Shown here piece by piece: positions 25,468 through 35,307 of a DNA stretch of 64,000 bases (position 1 is the stretch's first letter; each line of letters begins with the position of its first letter). The notes under the pieces were generated by a model that saw only the letters and a program-made list of their open reading frames with translations, did not search any database and was not told the origin of the DNA. The stretch spans positions 649,045 through 713,044 of the forward strand of contig NZ_JAICBX010000003.1 in assembly GCF_019492055.1 (NCBI RefSeq), read 5' to 3'. The translations under genes were made by a program, and so were the position numbers. The DNA comes from Flavimaribacter sediminis. Lineage in GTDB: Bacteria > Pseudomonadota > Alphaproteobacteria > Rhizobiales > Rhizobiaceae.

Positions 25468-26697
25468 ATGACCACCCCCATGGACGCCATTCTGGTCAAA
25501 CGTTCCTCTGTCGAAGCCGCGAAGGCGGGAGCGGACACCAAATCGCTTGCTTACGATGTTTTCGATTTCGTCCATGCCATGATCTGGGACGGATATTACG
25601 AGAGCAATCAGATCAATCCCAAAGCTGTCGCTCTCTATCACGTCGAGAAATATTATGGAGAGGTCATGAACGGCGGACACAGTCAGTTTATTCACAACAC
25701 CGCCGCCGCCGGACACTCCTGGAACGATGCTCTCGAAGCGCTGCAGGCGATGGGCGCCTCGAAACATGAAGACATTCTCCGCCGGATGATTTCCTGGGTC
25801 GAAGAAAATCCTGAGGAAGCCGAAAAACAAACCGGCTTCACGGGAGGTATTGCACCCTATCTCGACCAACTGGATGAGGAATTTTACGAGGTGAACAGGG
25901 AATCGCCGTTGACGGACATGACTTCGCAATGGGCGCTTGGCTGGGACGAACTCAGGGCTGTCGATGACGACGCGTTTGAACGAGAACTCATCAAACTCAC
26001 CAAGCTCAATCCCAATCGCTCAAGAGAAATGGCGTCAAGGAGGATCGACTGGCTGAACCGGCAGATCGCCGAATGGCTGTATGCCTCCACCGGCATGGCC
26101 GCCGCTGCTGTCCCCGGCGACGGCGGACGTCGATACCTCTACAGCCCGCTGGATGCAGAGGCGGATGGGCTGGATATATTGATCTGCAAGATCGATACGC
26201 TCGACAAGACGCGATGGGCTGTCGTCTCGGATTCCTGGACGAGAATTTACGAATTCCTGGAAGAAGACTCACAAGGGAAATCGCAGGATGGACTGGAAGA
26301 CGATATCCATTCAGCGATTCGGCAAAAGGCTGCAGCATGGTACGGACGGGGCCATGCGGGAGCACAGCTGTCTGAAGTCGAAGCCGCCCGGACAGAAGAC
26401 ATCATCAATCTTGCGATTTCTCACAACGCCGCCGTCGCACTCGATCTTCTATTGAGGAACGCCGACTACGAATCAGAAACCCAGGTTTTCGTATCGGCCG
26501 TCCGCAAGTCGCGCATCTGGCCCGCGCCCGCGAGCGTCGAATGGGCGATCATCATCAAGGACGAATTGCTGACCGCCAGAACCTCGGCGATTGGCGCCTC
26601 GCTCACCCGCGAGAATTCCGACGGAACGACGCTCATGCTCACTGTCGACGCGCGCCAGATCGCAAAACATCATATTTGGTCCGTCGGCGATCACTAA
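25468..26697 (+). CDS. DUF4375-like protein of unknown function
   Basis: Cytoplasmic protein of 409 residues without signal or membrane segments. The N-terminal part (about 20-150) has the DMP19/DUF4375 signature around [20 protein letters not shown] and [18 protein letters not shown]. The C-terminal half (about 200-409) is a separate domain I do not recognise, with many W, D and E residues. Codon use is visibly less GC-rich at third positions than the operon that follows, suggesting later acquisition. It precedes the transglutaminase/ATP-grasp operon by 89 bases on the same strand and could belong to it. The start follows GAGGA by 8 bases. Confidence 0.7.
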   Translation: MTTPMDAILVKRSSVEAAKAGADTKSLAYDVFDFVHAMIWDGYYESNQINPKAVALYHVEKYYGEVMNGGHSQFIHNTAAAGHSWNDALEALQAMGASKHEDILRRMISWVEENPEEAEKQTGFTGGIAPYLDQLDEEFYEVNRESPLTDMTSQWALGWDELRAVDDDAFERELIKLTKLNPNRSREMASRRIDWLNRQIAEWLYASTGMAAAAVPGDGGRRYLYSPLDAEADGLDILICKIDTLDKTRWAVVSDSWTRIYEFLEEDSQGKSQDGLEDDIHSAIRQKAAAWYGRGHAGAQLSEVEAARTEDIINLAISHNAAVALDLLLRNADYESETQVFVSAVRKSRIWPAPASVEWAIIIKDELLTARTSAIGASLTRENSDGTTLMLTVDARQIAKHHIWSVGDH

Positions 26698-26786
26698 CCA
26701 CAAGCGTCCTTGGTCGCGAATACCGTTTGTGCATCGCCGCCGTTTATGAAACCATTGCGGCCCAAACGCAGTTTCCAGTAGTTGAC

Positions 26787-29700
26787 ATGTCAATCAAAGC
26801 CTCAATCTATCATCTCACCCATTACCGTTACGACCGTCCCGTGTCGCTTGGCCCGCAGATCATCCGTCTGCGTCCGGCGCCGCACAGCCGCACGCGGGTC
26901 ATCTCGCATTCGCTGAAGGTCGCGCCGACGAAGCACTTCGTGAATCACCAGCAAGACCCGTACGGCAACTGGATGGCGCGGTTCGTGTTTCCCGAACCGG
27001 TCAGGGAATTCAAGATCGAGGTCGACCTGGTCGCCGACATGACGGTCTACAATCCGTTCGATTTCTTCGTCGAGGAAAGCGCCGAGGAATGGCCCTTCGA
27101 CTACAGCGAGGACCTGTCGCCGGATCTCGTCATCTATCGCACGCCCGAAGCGGTCGGACCGCTTCTGGCCGACTACATGAAGTCGATCGACCGCTCGATC
27201 GAACGCACGGTCGATTTCATCGTCAATCTCAACGCGCGCCTTTCCGGCGACATCGGCTACGTCATTCGCATGGAGCCCGGCGTCCAGACCCCGGAAGAGA
27301 CCCTGGAGCGGAAAACCGGCTCCTGCCGCGACACGAGCTGGCTGCTCGTCCAGATTTTACGCAACCTCGGATTTGCGGCGCGGTTCGTGTCGGGATACCT
27401 GATCCAGCTCAAACCGGATCTGGTGTCGCTCGACGGTCCGCCCGGCACCGATCATGACTTCACCGACCTGCACGCCTGGGCCGAGGTCTACCTTCCCGGC
27501 GCAGGCTGGATCGGCCTCGACCCGACATCCGGGCTTCTGACCGGGGAGAGCCACATACCGCTGGCCGCCACCCCGCACTATCGCAACGCCGCGCCGATAT
27601 CCGGCATGGCGAGCGCCGCCGAAGTCGACTTCGCCTTCGACATGCAGATCAGGCGCACGGCCGAACATCCGCGCATCACCAAGCCGTTTTCGGAGGAAGC
27701 CTGGGCGGATCTCGACCGACTGGGACATGAAGTCGACCAGTCGCTCGCCGCCGGCGACGTGCGGTTGACCATGGGCGGCGAACCGACCTTCGTCTCGATC
27801 GACGATTTCGAAGCCGACGAATGGAACACCGAAGCCGTCGGACCAACCAAGCGCGAATTCGCCGACAAGCTCATACGCCGCCTGCGCGACCGTTTCGCGC
27901 CCGGCGGCTTCCTGCACTACGGCCAGGGCAAGTGGTATCCCGGCGAAACCTTGCCGCGCTGGACCTTCTCGCTCTACTGGCGCAAGGACGACAAGCCGAT
28001 CTGGTCCGACGAAAATCTGATCGCCGCCGAGAAGACCGACGCGGAAGCGACGCCGGCGCAGGCGGAAATCCTGCTGAAGACCATCGCGGACGAACTCGGC
28101 GTCGACGACGGTTTCGTTGCTCCGGCTTTTGAGGATCCCGCGGAGTGGATCGTCAAGGAAGGCAATCTGCCCGAGAACGTGACGCCCGAGAACTCGAAAC
28201 TGAAGGATCCGGAAGAACGTTATCGCATTGCGCGGGTGTTCGAACGGGGTCTCACCGAGCCTTCGGGCTACGTCCTGCCGATCCAGCGCTGGCAGGCGAA
28301 AGCCGGCGGACCTCGCTGGCAGACCGAGAAATGGAAGACCCGGCGCGGCTACCTCTATCTGGTGCCGGGCGACAGTCCCGTCGGCTACCGGCTGCCGCTT
28401 GGAACATTGCCCTATATTCCGCCGTCGCAGTTTCCCTACATCAATCCGGCCGACCCGACCGAAGAGCGCGGGCCGCTGCCTGATTTCGAAACGCAGGACG
28501 GCGTCGCCGCAGAGCAAGGCGCGCGCGCCCAGCCCATGGCCTCCTTCAACGCTATAGAGCCGGGTCAGCAGATCGTCGAACAGCATATCGGCGAACTGGA
28601 CGGCGCGGTGCGCACGGCCATGTCGGTCGAGCCGCGCGACGGACGTCTCTGCGTATTCATGCCGCCGCTCGAGAAGGTCGACGATTACCTCGAACTCGTG
28701 GCCGCCGCGGAAGCCGCCGCCCGCAAGCTTGGCATGCCCGTTCATATCGAAGGCTACGCGCCGCCCGGCGATCCGCGCATGAACGTCATACGCGTTGCGC
28801 CCGATCCGGGCGTGATCGAGGTCAACATCCACCCGGCCGAAAGCTGGAGCGAGTGCGTCTCGATTACCGAAGCCATCTACGAGGAAGCGCGGCAAACGCG
28901 CCTCGGCGCCGACAAGTACATGATCGACGGCAAGCACACCGGCACCGGGGGCGGCAACCACGTCGTCGTTGGCGGCGGCAAGCCGGCGGACAGCCCGTTT
29001 CTCCGGCGTCCCGATCTTCTCAAGAGCCTGATTTTGCACTGGCAGCGTCACCCGAGCCTGTCCTACCTGTTTTCCGGTCTGTTCATCGGCCCGACGAGCC
29101 AGGCGCCCAGGATCGACGAGGCGCGCCATGACAGTCTCTACGAACTGGAGATCGCCCTCTCCCAGATACCCGCGCCCGGCGAGGGCGACGCGCCGCTCCC
29201 CTGGCTGGTCGACCGGCTGCTGCGCAACATCATGGTCGACGTGACCGGCAACACCCACCGCGCCGAGATCTGCATCGACAAGCTCTATTCACCGGACGGG
29301 CCGACCGGACGGCTTGGCCTCGTCGAGTTCCGCGGCTTCGAGATGCCGCCGGATGCGCGCATGAGCCTCGCCCAGCAGGTGCTGATACGCGCGCTGATCG
29401 CGCGCATGTGGCACAGTCCCATCGGCGGAAAGCTGACGCGATGGGGCACGGTGCTGCATGATCGTTTCATGCTGCCGCATTTCGTGTGGGAGGATTTTCT
29501 GGACGTGCTGAGGGATCTCGGCGAACACGGCTTCCGCTTCCGGCCGGAATGGTACGAGGCGCAGGCCGAATTCCGTTTCCCGTTCTGCGGCGAGGTCGAA
29601 TATGAGGGTGTGAACCTCGAACTGCGGCAGGCGCTGGAGCCCTGGCATGTTCTCGGCGAGACCGGAGCAATCGGCGGCACGGTGCGCTACACTGACAGTT

Positions 29701-30125
29701 CGGTGGAGCGCCTGCAGGTCAAGCTGACGACGACGGACCCTGACCGTTATATCGTCGCCTGCAACAAGCGGCCGGTGCCGATGAGCAAGACAGGCGCGGG
29801 CGGCGTGGCCGTGGGCGGGGTGCGGTACAAGGCCTGGCAGCCGGCAATGGCCCTGCATCCGGTGCTTCCCGTCAACGCCCCGCTGACCTTCGACATCTTC
29901 GACAGCTGGACCGGGCGGGCGCTTGGCGGCTGCGTCTATCACGTGGCGCATCCGGGCGGCCGCAATTACGAGACGTTTCCTGTCAACGGCAACGAGGCTG
30001 ACGCGCGCCGTCTTGCGCGTTTCGAGGCGCTCGGCCATACTCCGGGTGCCTATGCGCCGCAGCCGGAGACGCCGCATGGAGAATTTCCTCTGACACTCGA
30101 CCTCCGGCGGTCACCCGGATTCTGA
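26787..30125 (+). CDS. Transglutaminase-DUF2126 fusion protein, predicted amidoligase system component
   Basis: Large protein of 1112 residues. It starts with the bacterial transglutaminase N-terminal region (about 1-90) and a transglutaminase/papain-like core with catalytic C180 (GSCRDTSW), H229 (LHAWAEV) and D245 (GLDPTSG). The remaining 800 or more residues are DUF2126, with [20 protein letters not shown], a segment [14 protein letters not shown], and [19 protein letters not shown]. The last resembles the GxGxH metal and substrate loops of glutamine-synthetase-like ligases (my reading, not a profile result). Iyer and colleagues grouped such genes as a peptide/amide ligation system. The ATG at 26787 starts the conserved [18 protein letters not shown] segment. 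The next gene follows by 4 bases. Confidence 0.88.
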   Translation: MSIKASIYHLTHYRYDRPVSLGPQIIRLRPAPHSRTRVISHSLKVAPTKHFVNHQQDPYGNWMARFVFPEPVREFKIEVDLVADMTVYNPFDFFVEESAEEWPFDYSEDLSPDLVIYRTPEAVGPLLADYMKSIDRSIERTVDFIVNLNARLSGDIGYVIRMEPGVQTPEETLERKTGSCRDTSWLLVQILRNLGFAARFVSGYLIQLKPDLVSLDGPPGTDHDFTDLHAWAEVYLPGAGWIGLDPTSGLLTGESHIPLAATPHYRNAAPISGMASAAEVDFAFDMQIRRTAEHPRITKPFSEEAWADLDRLGHEVDQSLAAGDVRLTMGGEPTFVSIDDFEADEWNTEAVGPTKREFADKLIRRLRDRFAPGGFLHYGQGKWYPGETLPRWTFSLYWRKDDKPIWSDENLIAAEKTDAEATPAQAEILLKTIADELGVDDGFVAPAFEDPAEWIVKEGNLPENVTPENSKLKDPEERYRIARVFERGLTEPSGYVLPIQRWQAKAGGPRWQTEKWKTRRGYLYLVPGDSPVGYRLPLGTLPYIPPSQFPYINPADPTEERGPLPDFETQDGVAAEQGARAQPMASFNAIEPGQQIVEQHIGELDGAVRTAMSVEPRDGRLCVFMPPLEKVDDYLELVAAAEAAARKLGMPVHIEGYAPPGDPRMNVIRVAPDPGVIEVNIHPAESWSECVSITEAIYEEARQTRLGADKYMIDGKHTGTGGGNHVVVGGGKPADSPFLRRPDLLKSLILHWQRHPSLSYLFSGLFIGPTSQAPRIDEARHDSLYELEIALSQIPAPGEGDAPLPWLVDRLLRNIMVDVTGNTHRAEICIDKLYSPDGPTGRLGLVEFRGFEMPPDARMSLAQQVLIRALIARMWHSPIGGKLTRWGTVLHDRFMLPHFVWEDFLDVLRDLGEHGFRFRPEWYEAQAEFRFPFCGEVEYEGVNLELRQALEPWHVLGETGAIGGTVRYTDSSVERLQVKLTTTDPDRYIVACNKRPVPMSKTGAGGVAVGGVRYKAWQPAMALHPVLPVNAPLTFDIFDSWTGRALGGCVYHVAHPGGRNYETFPVNGNEADARRLARFEALGHTPGAYAPQPETPHGEFPLTLDLRRSPGF

Positions 30126-30129
30126 TCAC

Positions 30130-32535
30130 ATGCCCGTTCAAGGCGCCGCGCCGACTCCAGACGCAATTGCCCGGTTGCTTTCAGGCTACCGGACGATGCC
30201 CGGCGTGCCGGATGAACTGATGAGCGAGGCCGGCGCCGTCCGGCCCGTCTGGCTGAACTTGCTCGAGACGCTGTCGACCATGACGACGGACGAGCTCTCC
30301 GCGCGCATGGCGCGCGGCGACCAGTATCTGCGCGACGCCGGCGTCTTCTACCGGCAATACGACGCCGACAAGGTTTCCGAACGCGACTGGCCGCTCAGCC
30401 ACATGCCGGTTCTGATCGACGAGGACGAGTGGACGAAGATCAGCGCCGGGCTGGTCCAGAGAGCCGACCTCCTGGAAAAGGTGATCGCGGACATTTACGG
30501 CGAAAACCGTTTGGTGGCCGACGGCCACATTCCCGCCGATCTGGTCGCCAACAATCCGGAATGGCTGAGGCCGCTGGTCGGCGTCGAGCCGCGCTCCGGC
30601 CATTTCCTGCATTTTCTCGCTTTCGATATCGGCCGCGGGCCCCAGGGCCAGTGGTGGGTGATCGGCGACCGCACGCAAGCGCCGTCCGGCGCCGGCTTCG
30701 CGCTGGAAAACCGGATCGCGACGACCCGCGTCTTCGCCGAAACCTACGCCAGCTCCCATATCCATCGCGTCGCGGGCTTCTTCCGCACCTTTCGCGACAG
30801 CATGCTGGCGCTGCGCGGCGGCGACGAGGGCCGGGTCGGCATTCTGACGCCCGGCCTGATGAACGACACCTATTTCGAACACGCCTATATCGCCCGCTAT
30901 CTCGGCTTCATGCTGCTGGAGGGCGAAGACCTGACCGTGACCAATGGCGAACTGATGGTGCGCACGGTCGCCGGCCTCAGACCGGTCAGCGTGTTGTGGC
31001 GACGCCTCGACGCCGTCTGGGCCGATCCTCTGGAACTGGACGAGAATTCCCGCATCGGCACGCCGGGACTGCTCGGCGCAATCCGCGCCGGCAATGTCAC
31101 GATGGTCAATGCGCTCGGCTCCGGCATTCTGGAGACCCGGGCGTTCCTCGCCTTCCTGCCGCGTATCAGCGAGGCGATCAACGGCGAGGCGCTGTCGATG
31201 CCGAATATTGCGACATGGTGGTGCGGCCAGCAGGCCGAGCGCGACTACGTCAAGGCGAACGCCTCGGCCATGACCATCGGCAACGCCTACGCGACCCGGC
31301 TCCTGTCGGATTTCGATGATGTTTCGGCAATCGGCGGCGCGTTCAACCGCGAGATCGGTCAGTCCCTGGAAGACTGGATAGACCAGGGCGCCGGTGAACT
31401 TGTCGGACAGGAAGCCGTCATGCTGTCCACAACGCCCGCCTTCCAGGACGGAAACCTGACGCCGAGGCCGATGAGCCTGCGCGTATTCCTGATGCGGACG
31501 GCCGACGGCTGGCAGGTCATGCCAGGCGGCTTCGCCCGCATCGGCAAATCGGACCGCAGCGCGGCGCTCGCCATGCAGCAGGGCGGGTCGGCGGCCGATG
31601 TCTGGATTGTCTCGAAAAACCCGGTTCCGAATGACACGATGCTGTCGCCGGCGGCGGCGTCGTTCATGCGCAAACAGACCAGCGCGCTTCCAAGCCGCTC
31701 CGCGGACAATCTGTTCTGGATGGGGCGCTATGTGGAGCGGGCGGAAAACATGATCCGTCTTTTCAGGGCCTACCACGTGCGATTGTCGGAAGCCGAGGGC
31801 GCCGGCACGCCGCTGCTCCAGTCGCTGCATGACTATCTCAAGGGCATGGGCTCCGATCCGGACGCCGCCTTTCCCGAAGGAATCGTCGCCACGCTGCAAT
31901 CCGCCTCGCACGCCGCCGGCAATGTGCGCGACCGATTTTCCGTCGATGGCTGGACGGCCCTCGACGATCTGACGCGCGCCGTCGAAGACATGCAGAGGCA
32001 CGCGCTGCCCGGCGCCGACATGGCCGGCTCCATGAGCGTTCTGCTGCGCAAGCTCTCCGGCTTTTCCGGGCTTGTCCACGAAAACATGTACCGCTTCACC
32101 GGATGGCGTTTCCTGAGCATCGGCCGTTCGCTTGAACGGGCGGGCGCGCTGCTCGGCGCGCTCGCCTGGTTTGCCGACGAGGCGGCGCCCGACGGCGGTT
32201 TCGACCTTGTCATCGAGATTGCCGACAGCTCAATGACCCACCGCCGGCGCTACGCGGTTGCGACAAACCGGTCGACCGTCGTCGATCTTCTGGCTCTCGA
32301 TCCGCTCAATCCGCGCTCGGTCATTTACCAGCTGAACGACATCAACACCCATATCGGCTTTCTGCCGGGCGTCGATCCGCACCAGCGATTGACCCCCTTG
32401 CAGCGCGCCGTGCTCGAGGCCCAGACGAGCCTTTCACTGAAAACGACCGATACGGTTGGCACGGACGAATTGCTCGAACTCGGACAGAAGGTGACAGCCA
32501 TATCCGAGCGTCTGGCCGCGGCCTATCTGAGGTAG
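30130..32535 (+). CDS. Circularly permuted ATP-grasp / alpha-E domain fusion
   Basis: Protein of 801 residues joining two families often separate. Residues about 1-480 are the type 2 circularly permuted ATP-grasp (former DUF404/DUF407), with FDIGRGPQGQWWVIGDRTQA, ILTPGLMNDTYFEHAYIARY and VSVLWRRLDAVWADPLELD. Residues about 510-801 are the helical alpha-E domain (former DUF403), starting LPSRSADNLFWMGRYVERAE. ATP-grasp enzymes of this class are predicted to activate a carboxylate as acyl-phosphate for peptide or amide bond formation. It lies 4 bases from each neighbour in a three-gene operon with two transglutaminase-fold proteins. Product unknown. Confidence 0.9.
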   Translation: MPVQGAAPTPDAIARLLSGYRTMPGVPDELMSEAGAVRPVWLNLLETLSTMTTDELSARMARGDQYLRDAGVFYRQYDADKVSERDWPLSHMPVLIDEDEWTKISAGLVQRADLLEKVIADIYGENRLVADGHIPADLVANNPEWLRPLVGVEPRSGHFLHFLAFDIGRGPQGQWWVIGDRTQAPSGAGFALENRIATTRVFAETYASSHIHRVAGFFRTFRDSMLALRGGDEGRVGILTPGLMNDTYFEHAYIARYLGFMLLEGEDLTVTNGELMVRTVAGLRPVSVLWRRLDAVWADPLELDENSRIGTPGLLGAIRAGNVTMVNALGSGILETRAFLAFLPRISEAINGEALSMPNIATWWCGQQAERDYVKANASAMTIGNAYATRLLSDFDDVSAIGGAFNREIGQSLEDWIDQGAGELVGQEAVMLSTTPAFQDGNLTPRPMSLRVFLMRTADGWQVMPGGFARIGKSDRSAALAMQQGGSAADVWIVSKNPVPNDTMLSPAAASFMRKQTSALPSRSADNLFWMGRYVERAENMIRLFRAYHVRLSEAEGAGTPLLQSLHDYLKGMGSDPDAAFPEGIVATLQSASHAAGNVRDRFSVDGWTALDDLTRAVEDMQRHALPGADMAGSMSVLLRKLSGFSGLVHENMYRFTGWRFLSIGRSLERAGALLGALAWFADEAAPDGGFDLVIEIADSSMTHRRRYAVATNRSTVVDLLALDPLNPRSVIYQLNDINTHIGFLPGVDPHQRLTPLQRAVLEAQTSLSLKTTDTVGTDELLELGQKVTAISERLAAAYLR

Positions 32536-32538
32536 ACC

Positions 32539-33417
32539 ATGTTCTACGACATCACGCTCCGTATTGAATATGTCTACGACCATGACGCCGATTCCAGCCG
32601 GCACATGGTGCGGCTCTATCCGGCCGACCTGCCGGGAAAACAGCGGCCCGTGGCTGCCAATATGACGGTGAAGCCGAAACCCGGAGAATGGATTAACCGG
32701 TTCGACTATTTCGGGAACAACTTCATCGAACTGGCCTTCACCGAAGCCCATCATGAAATCGCCTTCACGGTTCAGTCGCGGGTGGAGATGTTCGAGACGA
32801 GCCCGCTGTTCGACATGTCGCCGCGCCTCTCCGAACTCGGACGCGACATCGCCGCGCAGACACGGCTCGAACCCTGGTCGCCGCATAATTTCGTCGGTCC
32901 CTCGCCCCGTGTTGTCCTGGACGAGGCGACGCGCCGCTATGCGCAAGAGGTTGTGGGCGGCGATCCGAATGCGCTGCAGGCCGTGCGGGCGATCGGAACG
33001 GCGCTGCATCGCGACATGCGGTTCGATCCGGAGGCGACGACCGTCGACACGCCGATGCTGGAGGCGTTTCACGCCCGCAACGGCGTCTGCCAGGATTTCA
33101 CCCACATCATGATTTCCTGCCTGCGCGGCATCGGAATTCCCGCCGGCTATGTCAGCGGTTTTTTAAGAACCATCCCGCCGCCCGGGCAGCCGCGGATGGA
33201 AGGCGCGGACGCCATGCACGCCTGGGTGCGCGCCTGGTGCGGCTCGGAAATCGGCTGGGTCGAATATGATCCGACCAATGCGGTCGCCGCGAACACCGAT
33301 CACGTGGTGATCGCACGGGGGCGCGATTATTCCGACATCGCGCCGGTGCGCGGCGTCATGCGCAGCTACGGAGACCACAAGACGACCCAGTCTGTCGACG
33401 TCGTGCCCGTGGAATAA
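32539..33417 (+). CDS. Transglutaminase-like family protein
   Basis: Protein of 292 residues with the bacterial transglutaminase N-terminal region (about 1-90) followed by a papain-like core with intact triad C184 (VCQDFTH), H227 (DAMHAWVRAW) and D244 (VEYDPTN). It is the usual third member of the ATP-grasp/alpha-E/transglutaminase triad and may cleave or transfer the peptide made by its partners. It begins 4 bases after the ATP-grasp gene stop, so translation is probably coupled. No signal peptide is seen. Confidence 0.9.
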   Translation: MFYDITLRIEYVYDHDADSSRHMVRLYPADLPGKQRPVAANMTVKPKPGEWINRFDYFGNNFIELAFTEAHHEIAFTVQSRVEMFETSPLFDMSPRLSELGRDIAAQTRLEPWSPHNFVGPSPRVVLDEATRRYAQEVVGGDPNALQAVRAIGTALHRDMRFDPEATTVDTPMLEAFHARNGVCQDFTHIMISCLRGIGIPAGYVSGFLRTIPPPGQPRMEGADAMHAWVRAWCGSEIGWVEYDPTNAVAANTDHVVIARGRDYSDIAPVRGVMRSYGDHKTTQSVDVVPVE

Positions 33418-33445
33418 TGACATAAGTCATCTGACTGACTCTTGA

Positions 33446-34645
33446 CTAATCCCCGATTTCCTTTTCGGCGTTGAACAACCTGACCAGCGGCCGCATGGCG
33501 AGCACGCCGAGAAACGGGCCGATGGCGAGGCACGCCATAAGCGTCGGCCAACCGAAAGCGGCCGCGAATAGCGGCGTAATCTGTACCGTCGCCACCGTCA
33601 GCAGGAAACCGAGAGCCGTTTGCAGCGTCAGCAGGCTTCCGGCCCACTCGGGCGGGACGAAATCAGCGACCAGCGCCGAGAATTGCGCCGAATCCGGAAT
33701 AACCGCGATGCCCCACAACACGAACAGCGCGAACGTCAACGCCGGCGGTCCGCCGAAACTGAACGCCGTGAGGATGGCGAGCGATCCACTGGCGATCATG
33801 GCGATGATCGCGACCCGCGCCTTGCCGATCCTGTCTGCATAAAGGCCGGCGATTACGCAGAACGGAGCGCCCGCCGCGATAGACACGAAGGCCGTCAGCT
33901 TGCCCAGACTGCGCGCCGCGTCCGGGTCGAGCGTGAGCGCATAGGAGGCGGTCGCCGCCGCCGCGCCCCAGGCCCACAGGACGTAGAGTTCCCACATATG
34001 GCCGAAATAGCCGAGATAGGCCGAGCGCACCCGCGGATCCGTCCACGCCAGCCGGATGGCCTCAGGGCGGAAAGCGGGCGCGCGGCGATGATAGGGACCG
34101 AGTTCGGAAATCAGCACAAGGCATCCGCCGGCTGCGGCAAGCAGCGAGCCGGCGCCGAGCGCCATGCGCCAGTCGGCCCCGCCGAGAAAGGCAAGACCGT
34201 AAGGGACGGATTTCCCAAGCGTCAGCGTGCCGACGAGGATCCCGACCAGCAGCCCCCGGTCCCGCAACCCCCATCCGACAGTGATTTTCATGCCGACCGG
34301 ATAAACGCCAGCCATCAGCGCGCCGGTCGCGAAGCGCAGCAAAACCGCTCCAAATCCGTCGATCGGGATGACCAGCAGCAGCGCATTGGCGCCAGCCGTT
34401 GCAATCGCGCAAGTCGCCAGCACCTTTCGCGGATCCAGCCGGTCGGCGAGCCCCGAAAAGGCGATCGACAGGGCGCCGACGACGAACCCCGCCTGCACAA
34501 CGCTCGAAAGCAGCGATTGACGGGCCTTCGTCAGCCCGGCCTCGGCGGTGATTTCAGGCAGGATCGCCGCCGTCATGAACCACAGGCACATGCCGGACGC
34601 GGTAGCCACAAGAAGATACAGAAGCGTGCGCGCCTTGGGAGTCAT
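33446..34645 (-). CDS. MFS family transporter
   Basis: Twelve-helix major facilitator carrier of 399 residues. The family loop 2-3 motif appears as GLADRLDPRKVL, and a second symmetric one as GLYADRIGKARV. The opening LLYLLVATASGMCLWFMTAA and a CynX/NarK-like pattern suggest export or uptake of a small anion or metabolite, not determined. The ATG at 34645 is chosen because GAGG lies 11 bases upstream; an in-frame TTG at 34678 would add 11 residues without a ribosome binding site. It follows the Lrp gene on the same strand. Confidence 0.83.
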   Translation of the reverse strand: MTPKARTLLYLLVATASGMCLWFMTAAILPEITAEAGLTKARQSLLSSVVQAGFVVGALSIAFSGLADRLDPRKVLATCAIATAGANALLLVIPIDGFGAVLLRFATGALMAGVYPVGMKITVGWGLRDRGLLVGILVGTLTLGKSVPYGLAFLGGADWRMALGAGSLLAAAGGCLVLISELGPYHRRAPAFRPEAIRLAWTDPRVRSAYLGYFGHMWELYVLWAWGAAAATASYALTLDPDAARSLGKLTAFVSIAAGAPFCVIAGLYADRIGKARVAIIAMIASGSLAILTAFSFGGPPALTFALFVLWGIAVIPDSAQFSALVADFVPPEWAGSLLTLQTALGFLLTVATVQITPLFAAAFGWPTLMACLAIGPFLGVLAMRPLVRLFNAEKEIGD

Positions 34646-34701
34646 CGACTGCAATGCCTCAGGAATTGAACGGCGCAACCATACAGCGACGCGCGAATGA
34701 A

Positions 34702-35169
34702 CTAAACCGGAATGTAGGAGGCCTTCTTGATTTCCTTCAGCACCACATTGGTCTTGACGTGGGCGATCCCCGGAATGCGAAACAGGAACGTTTCGAGAAA
34801 ACTGTTATAGGCGTCCAGATTCCGGCAGATCACCTTCAGATGATAGTCGGCGTCGCCAGTGGTCGAGAGACACTCCAGCACTTCCTCGCGCGCCATGACC
34901 CTGGCGATAAAATCCTCCACATGGCTGCTGTCCTGGCGGGCGAGACTGATATGCACGACGGCCTGGAACCCCCAGCCGGCTTTCGCGCTGTCGACAACAG
35001 CCGCGTAACGCTCGATAATCCCCGCCTTTTCCAATGCATTGACGCGCCGCCAGCAGACCGAGGCCGACAGGCCGACCTTCTCGGCCAGCACCTGGTTCGA
35101 CATGCGGCCGTCCTGTTGAAGTAGCCTCAGGATCTGGCTGTCGCGGCTGTCCAGATTATCAATCGTCAT
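34702..35169 (-). CDS. Lrp/AsnC family transcriptional regulator
   Basis: Amino-acid-responsive regulator of 155 residues: N-terminal helix-turn-helix (about 8-60, DSQILRLLQQDGRMSNQVLA then VGLSASVCWRRVNALEKAG) and the C-terminal RAM ligand-binding domain (about 65-150, with LSTTGDADYHLKVICRNLD). It is divergent from the indolepyruvate oxidoreductase gene, the layout expected for a local regulator of amino acid catabolism such as those controlling tryptophan or phenylalanine breakdown. An inverted repeat in the shared gap is a candidate binding site. Confidence 0.9.
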   Translation of the reverse strand: MTIDNLDSRDSQILRLLQQDGRMSNQVLAEKVGLSASVCWRRVNALEKAGIIERYAAVVDSAKAGWGFQAVVHISLARQDSSHVEDFIARVMAREEVLECLSTTGDADYHLKVICRNLDAYNSFLETFLFRIPGIAHVKTNVVLKEIKKASYIPV

Positions 35170-35171
35170 AC

Positions 35172-35247
35172 ATATCTTTCATATTTTCGGCAGTTTCCGG
35201 TAAAATTATCCAAAATTGACAGAGGTTCAAGCAAGATTGAAAGATAT
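35172..35247. promoter_or_regulatory. Paired inverted sites in the lrp / indolepyruvate oxidoreductase gap
   Basis: ATATCTTTCA (35172-35181) and its exact inverse TGAAAGATAT (35238-35247), 56 bases apart, in an AT-rich 138-base gap. Lrp proteins bind as octamers to phased half-sites, so both could be contacted together. The left arm also supplies the GAAAG ribosome binding site of the Lrp gene, which might explain it without regulation. Confidence 0.4.
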
Positions 35248-35307
35248 ATCCAGCATATTAGGCTAGAATTGTTCCAATATACTTTTCAGACGCCAGGGAG
35301 CAGGCGC

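Noticed and set aside
27357..29258. 633-codon minus-strand frame opposite the DUF2126 gene
   Set aside because: High-GC antisense shadow without domain motifs or ribosome binding site; similar shadows lie opposite the ATP-grasp gene and the indolepyruvate oxidoreductase gene.
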